From Peptoniphilus raoultii (GTDB lineage Bacteria; Bacillota; Clostridia; Tissierellales; Peptoniphilaceae), in contig NZ_FMWM01000002.1 of NCBI RefSeq assembly GCF_900099555.1, positions 1,299,629 to 1,363,628 of the forward strand: 64,000 nucleotides of DNA, read 5' to 3'. The position numbers and the translations under genes were made by a program. The notes beneath the pieces are model-generated. The model did not search any database, was not told where the DNA came from, and worked only from the letters and a program-made list of their open reading frames with translations. Shown here piece after piece: positions 8,060 to 17,136 of this stretch (position 1 is the stretch's first letter; every line of letters begins with the position of its first letter).

Positions 8060-9256
8060 TCATTTTGTGTTATAAAAATTTATTCCTAAATTATAAGCAG
8101 ATGCAAAGGCAAAATGAAGATTATAGCCTCCGCAGTCTCCATCAATGTCAAGGACCTCCCCAATTATATAAAGACCCTTTTGGATTTTTGATTCAAATGT
8201 AATATTTGAAACTTCATCTGTCGTAACTCCTCCACCTGTCACCTGAGAATTTTTAAAACCAGTTGTGCTAATTGCAGCAAATTCTGATTCAAAAAGCATA
8301 TTAATTATAGGCCTGTAATACTTTTCTAAATTTCCTACAGGTTCATTCCTATCAATTTCTAATATTCCCAAAATGTAATGAATAAATTTTTTATCCACTA
8401 GACCAACTAATAAATCTTCAATAGAATAATCTCCATGCATATAGAAAAAACTATAAATTTCATCTCTATTAAAATTTTCGGAGTGATTTATTAAGGGCAT
8501 CTTTAGATTAATGTCATTATATAAGCTTAGATATTTAGATAGGTCAAGGATTGGAGGTCCGCTAATTCCATATTCAGTAAAAAGCAAATCCCCATATCTC
8601 TTGTCAATTAATTTTTGACCGGCATATATTTTAACTTCGCCAACAACTTTTGTTCCACTTAGGTGTTTTAGGTATGAGCTTTTTAATTTAATTTGTGTGA
8701 GTGCAGGATATATTTTAGTAATAGTATGGCCTAAATTTTCTAATAGTTTATAAGACCTTCCATCAGAACCAGACCCAGGCATAGATGATCCCCCACAGGC
8801 AAAAATAAGCTTATCACAACTAAAAACTTTATCCTTAGTAAATAATTTAAATTTATTCCCTTGCCTTTTAATATTTATAACTTCGCTATCAGTTTCAATT
8901 TCCACTTTTTTTCTCTTAAGCTGGGCCATTAAAACTGCAAGGACAGAATTTGCCTTTAAAGTTACGGGATATAGTCTATTATTTTCATAGGTTGAATTTA
9001 AACCAATTAACTTGAAAAAATTTATTAAGTCTTCATTTGAAAAGTTTTCCAGTGAATTTCTAACAAAATCAGGATTGTTGTAATTACTTGGACTAAGATT
9101 CATGTTAGAATAATTACATCTTCCATTTCCTGTGGCAAGTAATTTTTTTCCAATTCTAGGATTTTTTTCTAAAATAAGAACCCTGTTATTATTTTTTTTT
9201 AAATTAATAGCAGCAAAAATTCCGCTGGCTCCACCGCCAATTATTATAATATCCAT
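8060..9256 (-). CDS. HI0933-family NAD(P)/FAD-dependent oxidoreductase (first copy)
   Basis: This flavoprotein of about 398 residues opens with the FAD-binding dinucleotide fold IIIIGGGASGIFAAI and the family signature GKKLLATGNGRCNYSN. It ends with the FAD-contacting GGYNLHFAFASAYNLG. The family (YhiN, HI0933, BaiN-like) is widespread but its physiological substrate is not settled. I chose ATG at 9256 over GTG at 9262, because GGGGAG sits at proper distance only from the ATG. It is the first gene of the cluster with COG4091 and rrf2, behind a good promoter at 9272-9300. A second paralogue lies at 32865-34052. Confidence 0.88.
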   Translation of the reverse strand: MDIIIIGGGASGIFAAINLKKNNNRVLILEKNPRIGKKLLATGNGRCNYSNMNLSPSNYNNPDFVRNSLENFSNEDLINFFKLIGLNSTYENNRLYPVTLKANSVLAVLMAQLKRKKVEIETDSEVINIKRQGNKFKLFTKDKVFSCDKLIFACGGSSMPGSGSDGRSYKLLENLGHTITKIYPALTQIKLKSSYLKHLSGTKVVGEVKIYAGQKLIDKRYGDLLFTEYGISGPPILDLSKYLSLYNDINLKMPLINHSENFNRDEIYSFFYMHGDYSIEDLLVGLVDKKFIHYILGILEIDRNEPVGNLEKYYRPIINMLFESEFAAISTTGFKNSQVTGGGVTTDEVSNITFESKIQKGLYIIGEVLDIDGDCGGYNLHFAFASAYNLGINFYNTK

Positions 9257-9271
9257 ATTCACTCCCCTAAT

Positions 9272-9300
9272 ATTATAAGCTTTTAGCTTTTAAATTTCAA
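9272..9300 (-). promoter_or_regulatory. Sigma-A-type promoter of the flavoprotein-COG4091-rrf2 operon
   Basis: On the minus strand TTGAAA (9295-9300) and TATAAT (9272-9277) are separated by 17 bases and face the flavoprotein start about 16 bases downstream. Confidence 0.65.
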
Positions 9301-9348
9301 TAATTCACTAAATAAAGTTCATGATGTGGGTATAAATTAAAATGCTTT

Positions 9349-9378
9349 TTGTATTAATTCAAAATATGTTAATATAAT
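9349..9378 (+). promoter_or_regulatory. Sigma-A-type promoter of mscS
   Basis: TTGTAT (9349-9354) and TATAAT (9373-9378) are 18 bases apart, about 28 bases upstream of the mscS start. It is divergent from the flavoprotein promoter. Confidence 0.6.
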
Positions 9379-9406
9379 TATATAATAATTTAGGATAGGA
9401 GTAAAA

Positions 9407-10297
9407 ATGACTAAAATTTTTCTTGGAACAACAAATAAAGTTGCAAATGCAAATGATGTAAATGAAGTTATTGAAGAAGTAACAAAACCTAGCTTTTGGC
9501 AATCCATTGACTGGTCAAATATTTTTAAAAAATTTCTTTTAGCCCTTGCCATTTACATTGTTGGAGTCTATATTTTAAAAATTATTACAAATGTTATAAA
9601 AAAAATTATGGACAGGCGAAATATTAATAGGTCCTTTACTTATTTTTTAGTTAAAAGTATTTCCTTTGTCTATCTTTTTATCTTAATTATTATAATTGCA
9701 GGAAATCTAGGCCTTAACACCTCGTCACTTATTACCCTTGTTGGTTCTTTTGGTATAGCTATTGCCTTAGCCTTAAAAGAATCTTTACAAGACCTGGCAA
9801 GCGGCATTATGATAGTTTCCATAAATCCTTTAAGGGTTGGTGATTATGTATATATTGATGACAAAGATGAGCTTTTAAAAGTTCATTCAGTTAAGCTTTT
9901 TAATACAGTTTTTTTAAACTCATCAAACTATATGATTTCCTACCCTAATTCCTTGATAATGAAAAATAAGATTACAAACCTTTCAATAATGGATTCTATT
10001 TCATGTAGTATTAATTTTAAAGTCCCTCTTAATTATGACCAAGATTTTATAAAGTCCCTTGGCAAGAAAGTTTTAGATAATGAAAAAAATATAATTCATG
10101 AAAAAGGATATTATTTAAGGCTTATAGAAATTACAGACTATTCCTTAAAATTTGCCATGGGAGGCCAAGTTAAGGCTTCTGATTATATTGTAACTAGGGC
10201 AAATTTAATTGAAAATATGAAAAAAGAACTTGATAAAAATAAAATTAAAGTGCCTAGAAGAAGACTTGTGATTTTAAATAGCGATGATAAACAATAA
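9407..10297 (+). CDS. mscS: Small-conductance mechanosensitive channel, MscS family
   Basis: This 296-residue membrane channel releases solutes on hypo-osmotic shock. Two hydrophobic helices (about residues 43-65 and 80-102) precede the pore-lining TM3, seen as LVGSFGIAIALALKESLQDL followed by ASGIMI. The beta-domain follows with NPLRVGDYVYIDD and SYPNSLIMKNKITN, which resembles the family P-N motif. The length is typical of a short MscS. It starts with ATG after AGGATAGGAG and stands alone, facing prfA tail to tail. Confidence 0.92.
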   Translation: MTKIFLGTTNKVANANDVNEVIEEVTKPSFWQSIDWSNIFKKFLLALAIYIVGVYILKIITNVIKKIMDRRNINRSFTYFLVKSISFVYLFILIIIIAGNLGLNTSSLITLVGSFGIAIALALKESLQDLASGIMIVSINPLRVGDYVYIDDKDELLKVHSVKLFNTVFLNSSNYMISYPNSLIMKNKITNLSIMDSISCSINFKVPLNYDQDFIKSLGKKVLDNEKNIIHEKGYYLRLIEITDYSLKFAMGGQVKASDYIVTRANLIENMKKELDKNKIKVPRRRLVILNSDDKQ

Positions 10298-10298
10298 G

Positions 10299-10320
10299 AA
10301 AAAGGACAGCTAACTGTCCT
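10299..10320. terminator. Shared terminator between mscS and prfA
   Basis: AGGACAG and CTGTCCT form a 7-base stem with a 4-base loop and reach the end of the prfA stop codon. On the minus strand the hairpin is followed by TTTTTCTT, so it serves prfA best. On the plus strand the T tail is weak. Confidence 0.7.
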
Positions 10321-11393
10321 TAATTTGTATCTAAATTTTCAAGTTTTTTAACTTGGTCTTGAGCCGTTAAAGCATCTATTAAATCGTCAAGCTCACCATC
10401 ATTTATGGCTTCAATTTGATGGGTGGTATAATTAATTCTATGGTCAGTTACTCTTCCTTGAGGATAATTATAGGTCCTAATTCTTTCAGACCTATCTCCA
10501 GTTCCCACTTGCGAAAGTCTTTCCTTAGAATTTTTTTCATTTTGTTCCTGAAGCTTAAGGTCGTATAATTTTGCCCTTAAAAGTTTCATAGCTTTTTCCT
10601 TGTTCATAAGCTGAGATTTTTCATCTTGACAAGAAATTACAATCCCCGTTGGAAGATGGGTTAGTCTTACAGCAGAATCAGTTGTATTTACACATTGACC
10701 TCCATTTCCCGATGCCCTAAAAACATCAAATTTTATATCCTGAGGATCAATTTCCACTTCCACATCTTCAACTTCAGGAAGAACTGCTACTGTTGCCGTT
10801 GACGTATGAATTCTGCCTCCACTTTCAGTTTCGGGAACCCTTTGAACTCTGTGGACCCCAGATTCATATTTTAATCTTGAATAGGCTCCCTTACCATAAA
10901 TCATAAAGACAACTTCCTTATAACCACCAATTCCTATTTCATTTCTTGAAACTGTGTCGACTTTCCAGCCGCTTCTTTCGGCATATCTAACATATTGCCT
11001 ATATAAAACTCCGGCGAAAAGTGCTGCTTCATCTCCTCCTGCTCCTGCTCTAATTTCAACAACTACATTTTTATTGTCATTGGGATCTTTTGGGATAAGG
11101 AGAATTTTTAAGTCCTCTTCAATTTGATTAAGGCTTTTTTCGTTATTAGATATATCTTCTTTAACAAGTTCTTTCATATCATCATCTAATTTGTCCTTGA
11201 GCAATTCCTTAGAATCATCTAAATTTTTCTTAACTTCCTTATATTCCCTATATTTATTTACAATAGGCATAAGTTCAGCATGCTCAATGGCTGTTTTTTG
11301 ATAAAGATTAGAATCATTTATAATATTTACATCCATTAAATTTTTTTCTAGTTCTAAATATTTGTCTTCAAAAACAGATAATTTTTCGTACAC
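10320..11393 (-). CDS. prfA: Peptide chain release factor 1
   Basis: It reads UAA and UAG stop codons and triggers peptide release. The 357 residues are the normal RF1 length. The GGQ catalytic motif is in [18 protein letters not shown], and the RF1 anticodon-like tripeptide is in the PET variant of PxT (RVPETESGG). Translation starts at GTG (11393) with AGAAGG at good spacing, just after the prmC stop. The gene for its own methyltransferase PrmC is immediately upstream. RF2 is at 54284-55396. Confidence 0.97.
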   Translation of the reverse strand: MYEKLSVFEDKYLELEKNLMDVNIINDSNLYQKTAIEHAELMPIVNKYREYKEVKKNLDDSKELLKDKLDDDMKELVKEDISNNEKSLNQIEEDLKILLIPKDPNDNKNVVVEIRAGAGGDEAALFAGVLYRQYVRYAERSGWKVDTVSRNEIGIGGYKEVVFMIYGKGAYSRLKYESGVHRVQRVPETESGGRIHTSTATVAVLPEVEDVEVEIDPQDIKFDVFRASGNGGQCVNTTDSAVRLTHLPTGIVISCQDEKSQLMNKEKAMKLLRAKLYDLKLQEQNEKNSKERLSQVGTGDRSERIRTYNYPQGRVTDHRINYTTHQIEAINDGELDDLIDALTAQDQVKKLENLDTN

Positions 11394-11394
11394 T

Positions 11395-12225
11395 TTAACA
11401 CCTTCTTTTAGCTATTACTATTCTATCAAAGCCTTGTAAATCCTTTTTAAAGGCTAGGTAAAACTCATCTTTCATTAGTTTTTCTAAATCTTCTTTTTGG
11501 TCAAAGGAAATTTCAAATACTAAATATCCAAAGGGATTTAAAAAGTCGCTAGAATTTTTGATGATTTCCCTGTAATAATAAAGACCGTCTTCTCCTCCGT
11601 CTAGGGCATTTCTCGGTTCATATTCCCTAACTTCAACCTGAAGCTTTTCTATATCTTTTGTTTTAATGTAGGGGGGATTTGAATAGATTATGTCAAACTT
11701 TTCCTTGACCTTAGAAAATAAGTTACTCTTATAAATTTTAAGGTCTGTTCCAAATTTTCTGGCATTTTCTTCAGTATTCTTTAGGGCCAAATCATTAATA
11801 TCAATAGCATGAACTTCTATATTAGTTAGCTTATTTACCATAATACCCACAATTCCGCTTCCGCATCCAAGATCAAGCATAGAATTTATAGCATTTCCAT
11901 TAATAATTTTTAATAAATATTCGAGGGAAAGCTCTGTATCTTGCCTAGGAATTAAAACTCCTGGATATACTTTAAATTCATAGCCCATAAAATTTGCCTT
12001 TCCCATTATGTATTGAAGGGGCTCTCCCTTCCTTCTTCTCTCTAAAATATCAAAAAAACTATCTTCTATTTCCTTAGTAAGTTCTTCTTCCCTATAAATT
12101 TCTAAAAATGAATAGTCCTTATTTAAAAGTTCAAGTAAAATCATTGTAGACTCCCTTGATGGGTCAGTATATTCTCTTCCCTTTAAATAGACCTTACCCA
12201 TTTCTAAAGCTTCTTTTATCTTCAT
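11395..12225 (-). CDS. prmC: Release factor glutamine methyltransferase
   Basis: It methylates the Gln of the GGQ motif in release factors using S-adenosylmethionine. The 276-residue protein shows the SAM-binding segment [14 protein letters not shown] and the catalytic NPPY ([14 protein letters not shown]) of N5-glutamine methyltransferases. The N-terminal helical region carries [13 protein letters not shown], another family hallmark. It is directly coupled to prfA, its substrate gene. Confidence 0.96.
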   Translation of the reverse strand: MKIKEALEMGKVYLKGREYTDPSRESTMILLELLNKDYSFLEIYREEELTKEIEDSFFDILERRRKGEPLQYIMGKANFMGYEFKVYPGVLIPRQDTELSLEYLLKIINGNAINSMLDLGCGSGIVGIMVNKLTNIEVHAIDINDLALKNTEENARKFGTDLKIYKSNLFSKVKEKFDIIYSNPPYIKTKDIEKLQVEVREYEPRNALDGGEDGLYYYREIIKNSSDFLNPFGYLVFEISFDQKEDLEKLMKDEFYLAFKKDLQGFDRIVIAKRRC

Positions 12226-12237
12226 AATTTTTTAATT

Positions 12238-12265
12238 AAAAAAGGCTAGCGCCTGCTAACCTTTT
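12238..12265 (-). terminator. Terminator after rpmE
   Basis: On the minus strand GGTTAGC and GCTAGCC pair with one wobble around AGGC and are followed by a run of T. Some read-through into prmC-prfA is likely, since these genes lie in the same direction close by. Confidence 0.7.
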
Positions 12266-12467
12266 ATTTTTCTCTCTTATATCTCTTGTTGAATTTTTCA
12301 ATTCTTCCGCCAGTATCAGTAAATTTTTGTTTTCCTGTAAAGAACGGATGACATTCTGAACAAACTTCAACTTTAAGATCTTCTTTTACTGAACCGGTTT
12401 TAAAAGTATTTCCGCAAGCACAAGTTACTGTTGCTTCTTTATATTCCGGATGTATTCCCTTTTTCAT
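12264..12467 (-). CDS. rpmE: 50S ribosomal protein L31, zinc-binding type
   Basis: This 67-residue protein begins [20 protein letters not shown] and contains CAC and CSEC, the four-Cys zinc site of the C+ type L31, then [10 protein letters not shown] and [12 protein letters not shown]. The ATG at 12467 is preferred over an upstream in-frame TTG because it matches the family N-terminus. The zinc-free paralogue used under zinc starvation is not in this window. Confidence 0.96.
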   Translation of the reverse strand: MKKGIHPEYKEATVTCACGNTFKTGSVKEDLKVEVCSECHPFFTGKQKFTDTGGRIEKFNKRYKREK

Positions 12468-12572
12468 TCTCAAGCCCCCTATCTCATCTAATTTTTTATT
12501 ATATCATAAAAATAGATATTTCCAAATGAATTACTTAAGTATTATACAACTTTTTTACTTATTTTACAAGTC

Positions 12573-14324
12573 TTAATAAGAAAAAGTCATGTTTTTTGAT
12601 TTTTTTAAAAATATTTGGTTGTTTTTGCTATTTACAAGTTCATCTAATAAAAATTCAGTTACTTCTCCTGAAGAATTATAGGCCATAGCATTTCTAATTT
12701 TATAGGCAAAATTTAATTCTTCATCCTTAAGCAAAAATTCTTCTTTTCTTGTACCTGATTTATAAATATCAATAGCCGGGAAAATTCTCTTTTCTGAAAG
12801 TTTTCTGTCTAAATGTAACTCCATGTTTCCCGTTCCTTTAAATTCTTCAAAAATTATGTCATCCATACGAGAGCCAGTTTCTATTAAAGCCGTTGCTAAA
12901 ATTGTAAGGCTTCCACCTTCTTCCAAGTTTCTGGCAGATCCAAAAATTCTCTTTGGCTTGTGAAGGGAAAGAGGATCAAGTCCGCCTGAAAGAGTTTTGC
13001 CAGATGATGGAGTAATTAAATTATAGGCCCTAGAAAGTCTTGTTAAGGAGTCTAGTAAAATTACGACATCTTCTTTTTGTTCAGCAATTCTTTTTGCCCT
13101 ATCAATTACCATTTCTGCAACCCTTGTGTGATTTTTTGGAGTTTCATCAAAAGTTGAATAGGCAACCTCTCCCTTAACAGACCTAATCATATCTGTAACT
13201 TCTTCTGGCCTTTCATCAATTAATAATACAAATAATTTTATCTTGGGGTAATTTTTTTCAATTGACTTTGCAATTTTCTTTAAAAGAGAAGTCTTTCCTG
13301 ATTTTGGTTGAGAAACTATTAGACCCCTTTGCCCCTTTCCAATTGGGCAAATTAAATCAATAACTCTCATTGCCAAATCCTCATCAGAATTTTCTAGGGT
13401 TATCTTTTGTCTTGGATATAGGGGAGTTAAATTTTCAAAATAAGGTCTTTTAACTGAAAGGCTTGGCGACCTATCATTTACTTCCGCTATATAAATAAGT
13501 CCGTTAAAAGATTCTCCATCCTTTGATGGTCTAACAATTCCTTTAACCTTATCCCCGTTTCTTAGCTTGAATTTTCTTATTTGTGATGGAGAAACATAGA
13601 TATCTCCGTCCGATGGCAGATAATTATTAAATCTCAAAAAACCATAGCCATCTTGGTGAAGTTCTAAAATTCCGCAGACATATTCCGCATTATCCATTTG
13701 CCCCAGTGCTACTGTTGCATTATCAGATATTCCTTCAATTTCAATGCCAAATTTTTTTGCCTTAGCCTTTTCTTTTTTATCTATTTCATCATCTGCTACA
13801 AAAGAATGTTCTTCTTTCTTTTCCTCTTCATAAAAATCACTTTCTAGCTCTTCATCAAGGTCATCATTTTTATAAAAGTCTTCATCTTCAGAAATTTCTT
13901 TTGTTTCCTCAATTAATTTTATAAGCTCATCTTTTTTATAGGAATAGGCCTTTTCAATATTAAGTTCTTCTGCAATTTGCCTTAAATCCACTACAGTTTT
14001 TTTATTTAAATCATATTCTTCATCAGTGGTAGATTCATTCTTTCCCTTTAAAATTTCATCAATAAGAAAATCTTTTTTAAATTTATAGGCAGACTTTATG
14101 CCAAGTTCACCTGCCAAATTTCTAAGGTCTTTAATATTTAATTTTTTTAAGTCTTCAGGATTATAAATATCTTTTTCTGGTAACTTTCCATAAACTATAA
14201 AATTATAATAGTCATCTCTAGTAAAAGAATTATCTTCTTTAATTCCCATGGACCTGGCCATATTTTTTAAATCTTCCAGAGATTTATTTTTTAAAATCCT
14301 TGAATTATCTTTCTCATTTGCCAT
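12573..14324 (-). CDS. rho: Transcription termination factor Rho with extended N-terminus
   Basis: This RNA-dependent ATPase ends transcription. The protein is 583 residues, against about 420 in E. coli. The C-terminal part has the cold-shock-like RNA-binding domain ([20 protein letters not shown]), the P-loop [14 protein letters not shown] and the ring ATPase core ([13 protein letters not shown]). The extra N-terminal 190 residues contain up to three Rho_N/SAP-like helical repeats ([30 protein letters not shown]), then an acidic stretch. Spacing to glpX is 11 bases, so it belongs to the long operon. Confidence 0.96.
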   Translation of the reverse strand: MANEKDNSRILKNKSLEDLKNMARSMGIKEDNSFTRDDYYNFIVYGKLPEKDIYNPEDLKKLNIKDLRNLAGELGIKSAYKFKKDFLIDEILKGKNESTTDEEYDLNKKTVVDLRQIAEELNIEKAYSYKKDELIKLIEETKEISEDEDFYKNDDLDEELESDFYEEEKKEEHSFVADDEIDKKEKAKAKKFGIEIEGISDNATVALGQMDNAEYVCGILELHQDGYGFLRFNNYLPSDGDIYVSPSQIRKFKLRNGDKVKGIVRPSKDGESFNGLIYIAEVNDRSPSLSVKRPYFENLTPLYPRQKITLENSDEDLAMRVIDLICPIGKGQRGLIVSQPKSGKTSLLKKIAKSIEKNYPKIKLFVLLIDERPEEVTDMIRSVKGEVAYSTFDETPKNHTRVAEMVIDRAKRIAEQKEDVVILLDSLTRLSRAYNLITPSSGKTLSGGLDPLSLHKPKRIFGSARNLEEGGSLTILATALIETGSRMDDIIFEEFKGTGNMELHLDRKLSEKRIFPAIDIYKSGTRKEEFLLKDEELNFAYKIRNAMAYNSSGEVTEFLLDELVNSKNNQIFLKKSKNMTFSY

Positions 14325-14335
14325 AAATTCTCCTA

Positions 14336-15301
14336 CTACTTTGCGTAATCTGGTTTTAAATCAAGTTTATGAGTTGACTTAATAAATCTTTGAGTGCCAG
14401 AAGGAAGTCTTAAAACTAAGGTGTCTGTTGTTGCAATATTTCCTTCGTAATATTTTACTCCCTCCAAAATTTCTCCTGATGAAATTCCGGTAAAAGCAAA
14501 AATTACTTCATTTCCCTTTACTAAATCATCAATTTCATAGATTTTATTTAAGTCAGAATGAAGCTGTCTGCATCTTTCTTCTTGTTTTTCATCTGAGGGG
14601 TGAAGTCTTCCTTGGAAATCACCGCCAAGGCATTTAAGCGCTGCTGCTGCAATAACTCCTTCAGGTGCTCCTCCTCTACCCATTATTAAATCTACTCCTG
14701 AATTATCAAAACAGGTTTCAATGGCTGTAACAATATCACCATCAGAAACTTTTTTAATTCTTGCACCCATTTTTCTAATAGCCTTAATTATTTTTTCATG
14801 TCTTGGTCTATCTAAAATTGCAACCGTAATATCTTCAACATTTTTATTTAATTTTTCTGCAACTCTTTTAATATTTTCTTCAACACTATCATCAAGTTTA
14901 ATGGCTCCCTTGGCCTTTGGTCCGCAGGCAATTTTATCCATATAAGTATCAGGAGCATTTAATAGGCATCCCCTTGGTGCCACCGCAAGAACAGCAATTG
15001 AATTTGTTCCGCCCTTGGCAACAGAATTTGTGCCATCAATTGGATCCACAGCAATGTCAATTTCTTCTTCTCCAGATTTAGTGCCTATTTTTTCTCCAAT
15101 ATAAAGCATGGGGGCTTCATCAATTTCTCCCTCGCCAATAACTACTGTTCCGTCAATTTCAACTGTATCAAACATTCTTCTCATTGCATCAACAGCTGCT
15201 CCGTCTGCTCCATTTTTATCGCCTTTTCCAAGCCATCTGCCAGCAGAAAGTGCTGCTGCTTCTGTAACTCTTGCTAAATTTAGTGCTAAATTTCTATCCA
15301 T
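14336..15301 (-). CDS. glpX: Class II fructose-1,6-bisphosphatase
   Basis: It dephosphorylates fructose 1,6-bisphosphate in gluconeogenesis. The 321-residue protein carries the metal-binding signature DPIDGTNSVAKGG and VIGEGEIDEAPML, typical of GlpX. It overlaps by one base with the preceding transaldolase gene and runs into rho, so translation is probably coupled. With the transaldolase it points to sugar-phosphate interconversion from non-sugar carbon. Confidence 0.96.
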   Translation of the reverse strand: MDRNLALNLARVTEAAALSAGRWLGKGDKNGADGAAVDAMRRMFDTVEIDGTVVIGEGEIDEAPMLYIGEKIGTKSGEEEIDIAVDPIDGTNSVAKGGTNSIAVLAVAPRGCLLNAPDTYMDKIACGPKAKGAIKLDDSVEENIKRVAEKLNKNVEDITVAILDRPRHEKIIKAIRKMGARIKKVSDGDIVTAIETCFDNSGVDLIMGRGGAPEGVIAAAALKCLGGDFQGRLHPSDEKQEERCRQLHSDLNKIYEIDDLVKGNEVIFAFTGISSGEILEGVKYYEGNIATTDTLVLRLPSGTQRFIKSTHKLDLKPDYAK

Positions 15302-15957
15302 TATTTTATCTCCTTCTTATAAACTCTATTAAAATCTTCCTTAAATTTTTCTAGTCCCTTAACTGTTAAATCATGCCTAATCATTTCCTTAAAAATCTTA
15401 TAGGTAATTGTTGTTATATCTGATCCTACAAGGGCAGCTCCTCTTACATGACTTACATTTCTTACTGAAGCAGCTATAATTTCTGTTTCAATATTATGAA
15501 GAGCAAAAATCTTTTTAATATTTTCTACAAGTTTTAAACCGTCTTCTCCAATGTCATCCAGTCTTCCCATAAAGGGAGATACATAAGTCGCTCCAGCTCT
15601 TGCAGCAAGAAGAGCCTGACTTTCAGAAAAAATTAAAGTTAGGTTTGTTTTAATTCCCTCTTTAGAAAGAATTTTTAAAGCCTTTAAACCCTCTTCTGTT
15701 ATTGGAATTTTAATAATTATGTTTTTATGAATTTTTACAAGTTCTCTTGCTTCTTTAATCATACCCTCACTACATTCTGCATTTACTTCAGCAGAAACTG
15801 GACCATCAACAAGCTCACAAATTTCATTTAAAACATCTTTTACAATACCTCCATTTTTTGCAATTAAAGATGGATTGGTTGTAACTCCGCTTAAGACTCC
15901 CCATGTATTAATTTCTCGAATTTCGTCTATATTTGCCGTATCTATAAATAATTTCAT
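15301..15957 (-). CDS. tal: Transaldolase / fructose-6-phosphate aldolase-type protein
   Basis: This 218-residue short transaldolase begins [16 protein letters not shown]. The Schiff-base lysine lies in [16 protein letters not shown], and [16 protein letters not shown] is the family motif. Short members of this group (TalC, FSA, MipB) either transfer dihydroxyacetone or act as fructose-6-phosphate aldolases, and sequence alone does not decide which. It sits between ispF and glpX with one-base gaps or overlaps. Confidence 0.93.
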   Translation of the reverse strand: MKLFIDTANIDEIREINTWGVLSGVTTNPSLIAKNGGIVKDVLNEICELVDGPVSAEVNAECSEGMIKEARELVKIHKNIIIKIPITEEGLKALKILSKEGIKTNLTLIFSESQALLAARAGATYVSPFMGRLDDIGEDGLKLVENIKKIFALHNIETEIIAASVRNVSHVRGAALVGSDITTITYKIFKEMIRHDLTVKGLEKFKEDFNRVYKKEIK

Positions 15958-15958
15958 T

Positions 15959-16432
15959 TTACTCCCTTTCTATAAGACATACAGCCTGAGCCGCAATTCC
16001 CTCTTCTCTTCCAGTAAAGCCTAATTTTTCTGTTGTTGTAGCTTTAATGGAAATATTACTTGGAGAAGTTTCCAAAATTTTCGCCAAAATTTTTCTCATT
16101 TCTTCAATATAATTTTTTAGTTTTGGTTTTTCACAAATTACAATTGAATCAATATTACTTACCTTGTAATTTTCATTCTTCATCATTTGAAAAACTTTTT
16201 TTAACAAAATTTTTGAATCAATATCCTTAAATTCTTCATCATTATCAGGAAAGTAAAAACCAATATCCCTTTTTCCCATAGCTCCCAAAAGGGCATCCAT
16301 AATTGCATGAATTAAAACATCAGCATCTGAATGACCTAAAAGTCCGTACTCATAAGGTATTTCTAAACCACCAATAAATAATTTTCTATCGCTTGCGAAT
16401 TTATGAACGTCATATCCTATACCTATTCTCAT
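15959..16432 (-). CDS. ispF: 2-C-methyl-D-erythritol 2,4-cyclodiphosphate synthase
   Basis: This is the fifth MEP-pathway enzyme for isoprenoid precursors. The 157-residue protein has the metal-binding YDVHKF near the start, [20 protein letters not shown], and [19 protein letters not shown] at the C-terminus. It follows ispD with a one-base gap, the usual ispDF pairing. Confidence 0.97.
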   Translation of the reverse strand: MRIGIGYDVHKFASDRKLFIGGLEIPYEYGLLGHSDADVLIHAIMDALLGAMGKRDIGFYFPDNDEEFKDIDSKILLKKVFQMMKNENYKVSNIDSIVICEKPKLKNYIEEMRKILAKILETSPSNISIKATTTEKLGFTGREEGIAAQAVCLIERE

Positions 16433-16433
16433 C

Positions 16434-17129
16434 TTAACTCCTATTTAAAATTGCCCTTGCAAAAATCAAATCTTCTCTTGTTGTTATTTTTATATTTTTA
16501 TAGGAATTATCTATTAAAAGAATTTTTCTATTAGTCTTTTCAACAAGAGAACAGTCATCGGTTCCGTAATATCTCTCTCTGTAGGCCTGATCATAGGCCT
16601 TAAGTAAAATATCTGACAAAAAAACTTGAGGCGTTTGAACTTGCCATAAAAAATCTCTATTTGGAGTGTAATCAACTGTTGTTCCGTTATAAGAAACCTT
16701 AATAGTATCCTTGGCCCTATTGGCTAGGGCTGCTGCTCCAGTAACAAAAACTTTTTCTATGGCTTCATCAATTTTTTCAACAGAAACAAAGGGCCTAGCC
16801 CCGTCATGAGTTAAAACTATATCCGTCTTCTTAGGCATATTTAAAAGGCCCTGATAAATTGAATCTTGCCTTTCCTTGCCCCCATAAACAATTTTATAGT
16901 CCTTGTATATTTTATACTTGGAAATAATTTCTCCCAAATAATTAATATCTGAATGTTTAATGATTAAAATTATAAAGTCAATGTATGATGATGCTTCAAT
17001 TTTTTTTATGGTGTGGGCAAGAATTGGCACATCATCAATTGTTAGAAACTGTTTATTTATGCCTAAATTCATTCTCTTGCCCATGCCAGCAGCAGCAATA
17101 AAAGCAGTTACAAATTTTCCCTTAATCAT
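16434..17129 (-). CDS. ispD: 2-C-methyl-D-erythritol 4-phosphate cytidylyltransferase
   Basis: It activates MEP with CTP, the third step of the MEP pathway. The 231-residue nucleotidyltransferase shows AAAGMGKRMNLGINKQF near the start, VLTHDGARPFVS and QTPQVF, all typical of IspD. It lies between a cell-wall PBP gene and ispF, seven bases after the PBP stop codon. Confidence 0.97.
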   Translation of the reverse strand: MIKGKFVTAFIAAAGMGKRMNLGINKQFLTIDDVPILAHTIKKIEASSYIDFIILIIKHSDINYLGEIISKYKIYKDYKIVYGGKERQDSIYQGLLNMPKKTDIVLTHDGARPFVSVEKIDEAIEKVFVTGAAALANRAKDTIKVSYNGTTVDYTPNRDFLWQVQTPQVFLSDILLKAYDQAYRERYYGTDDCSLVEKTNRKILLIDNSYKNIKITTREDLIFARAILNRS

Positions 17130-17136
17130 AAAAACC

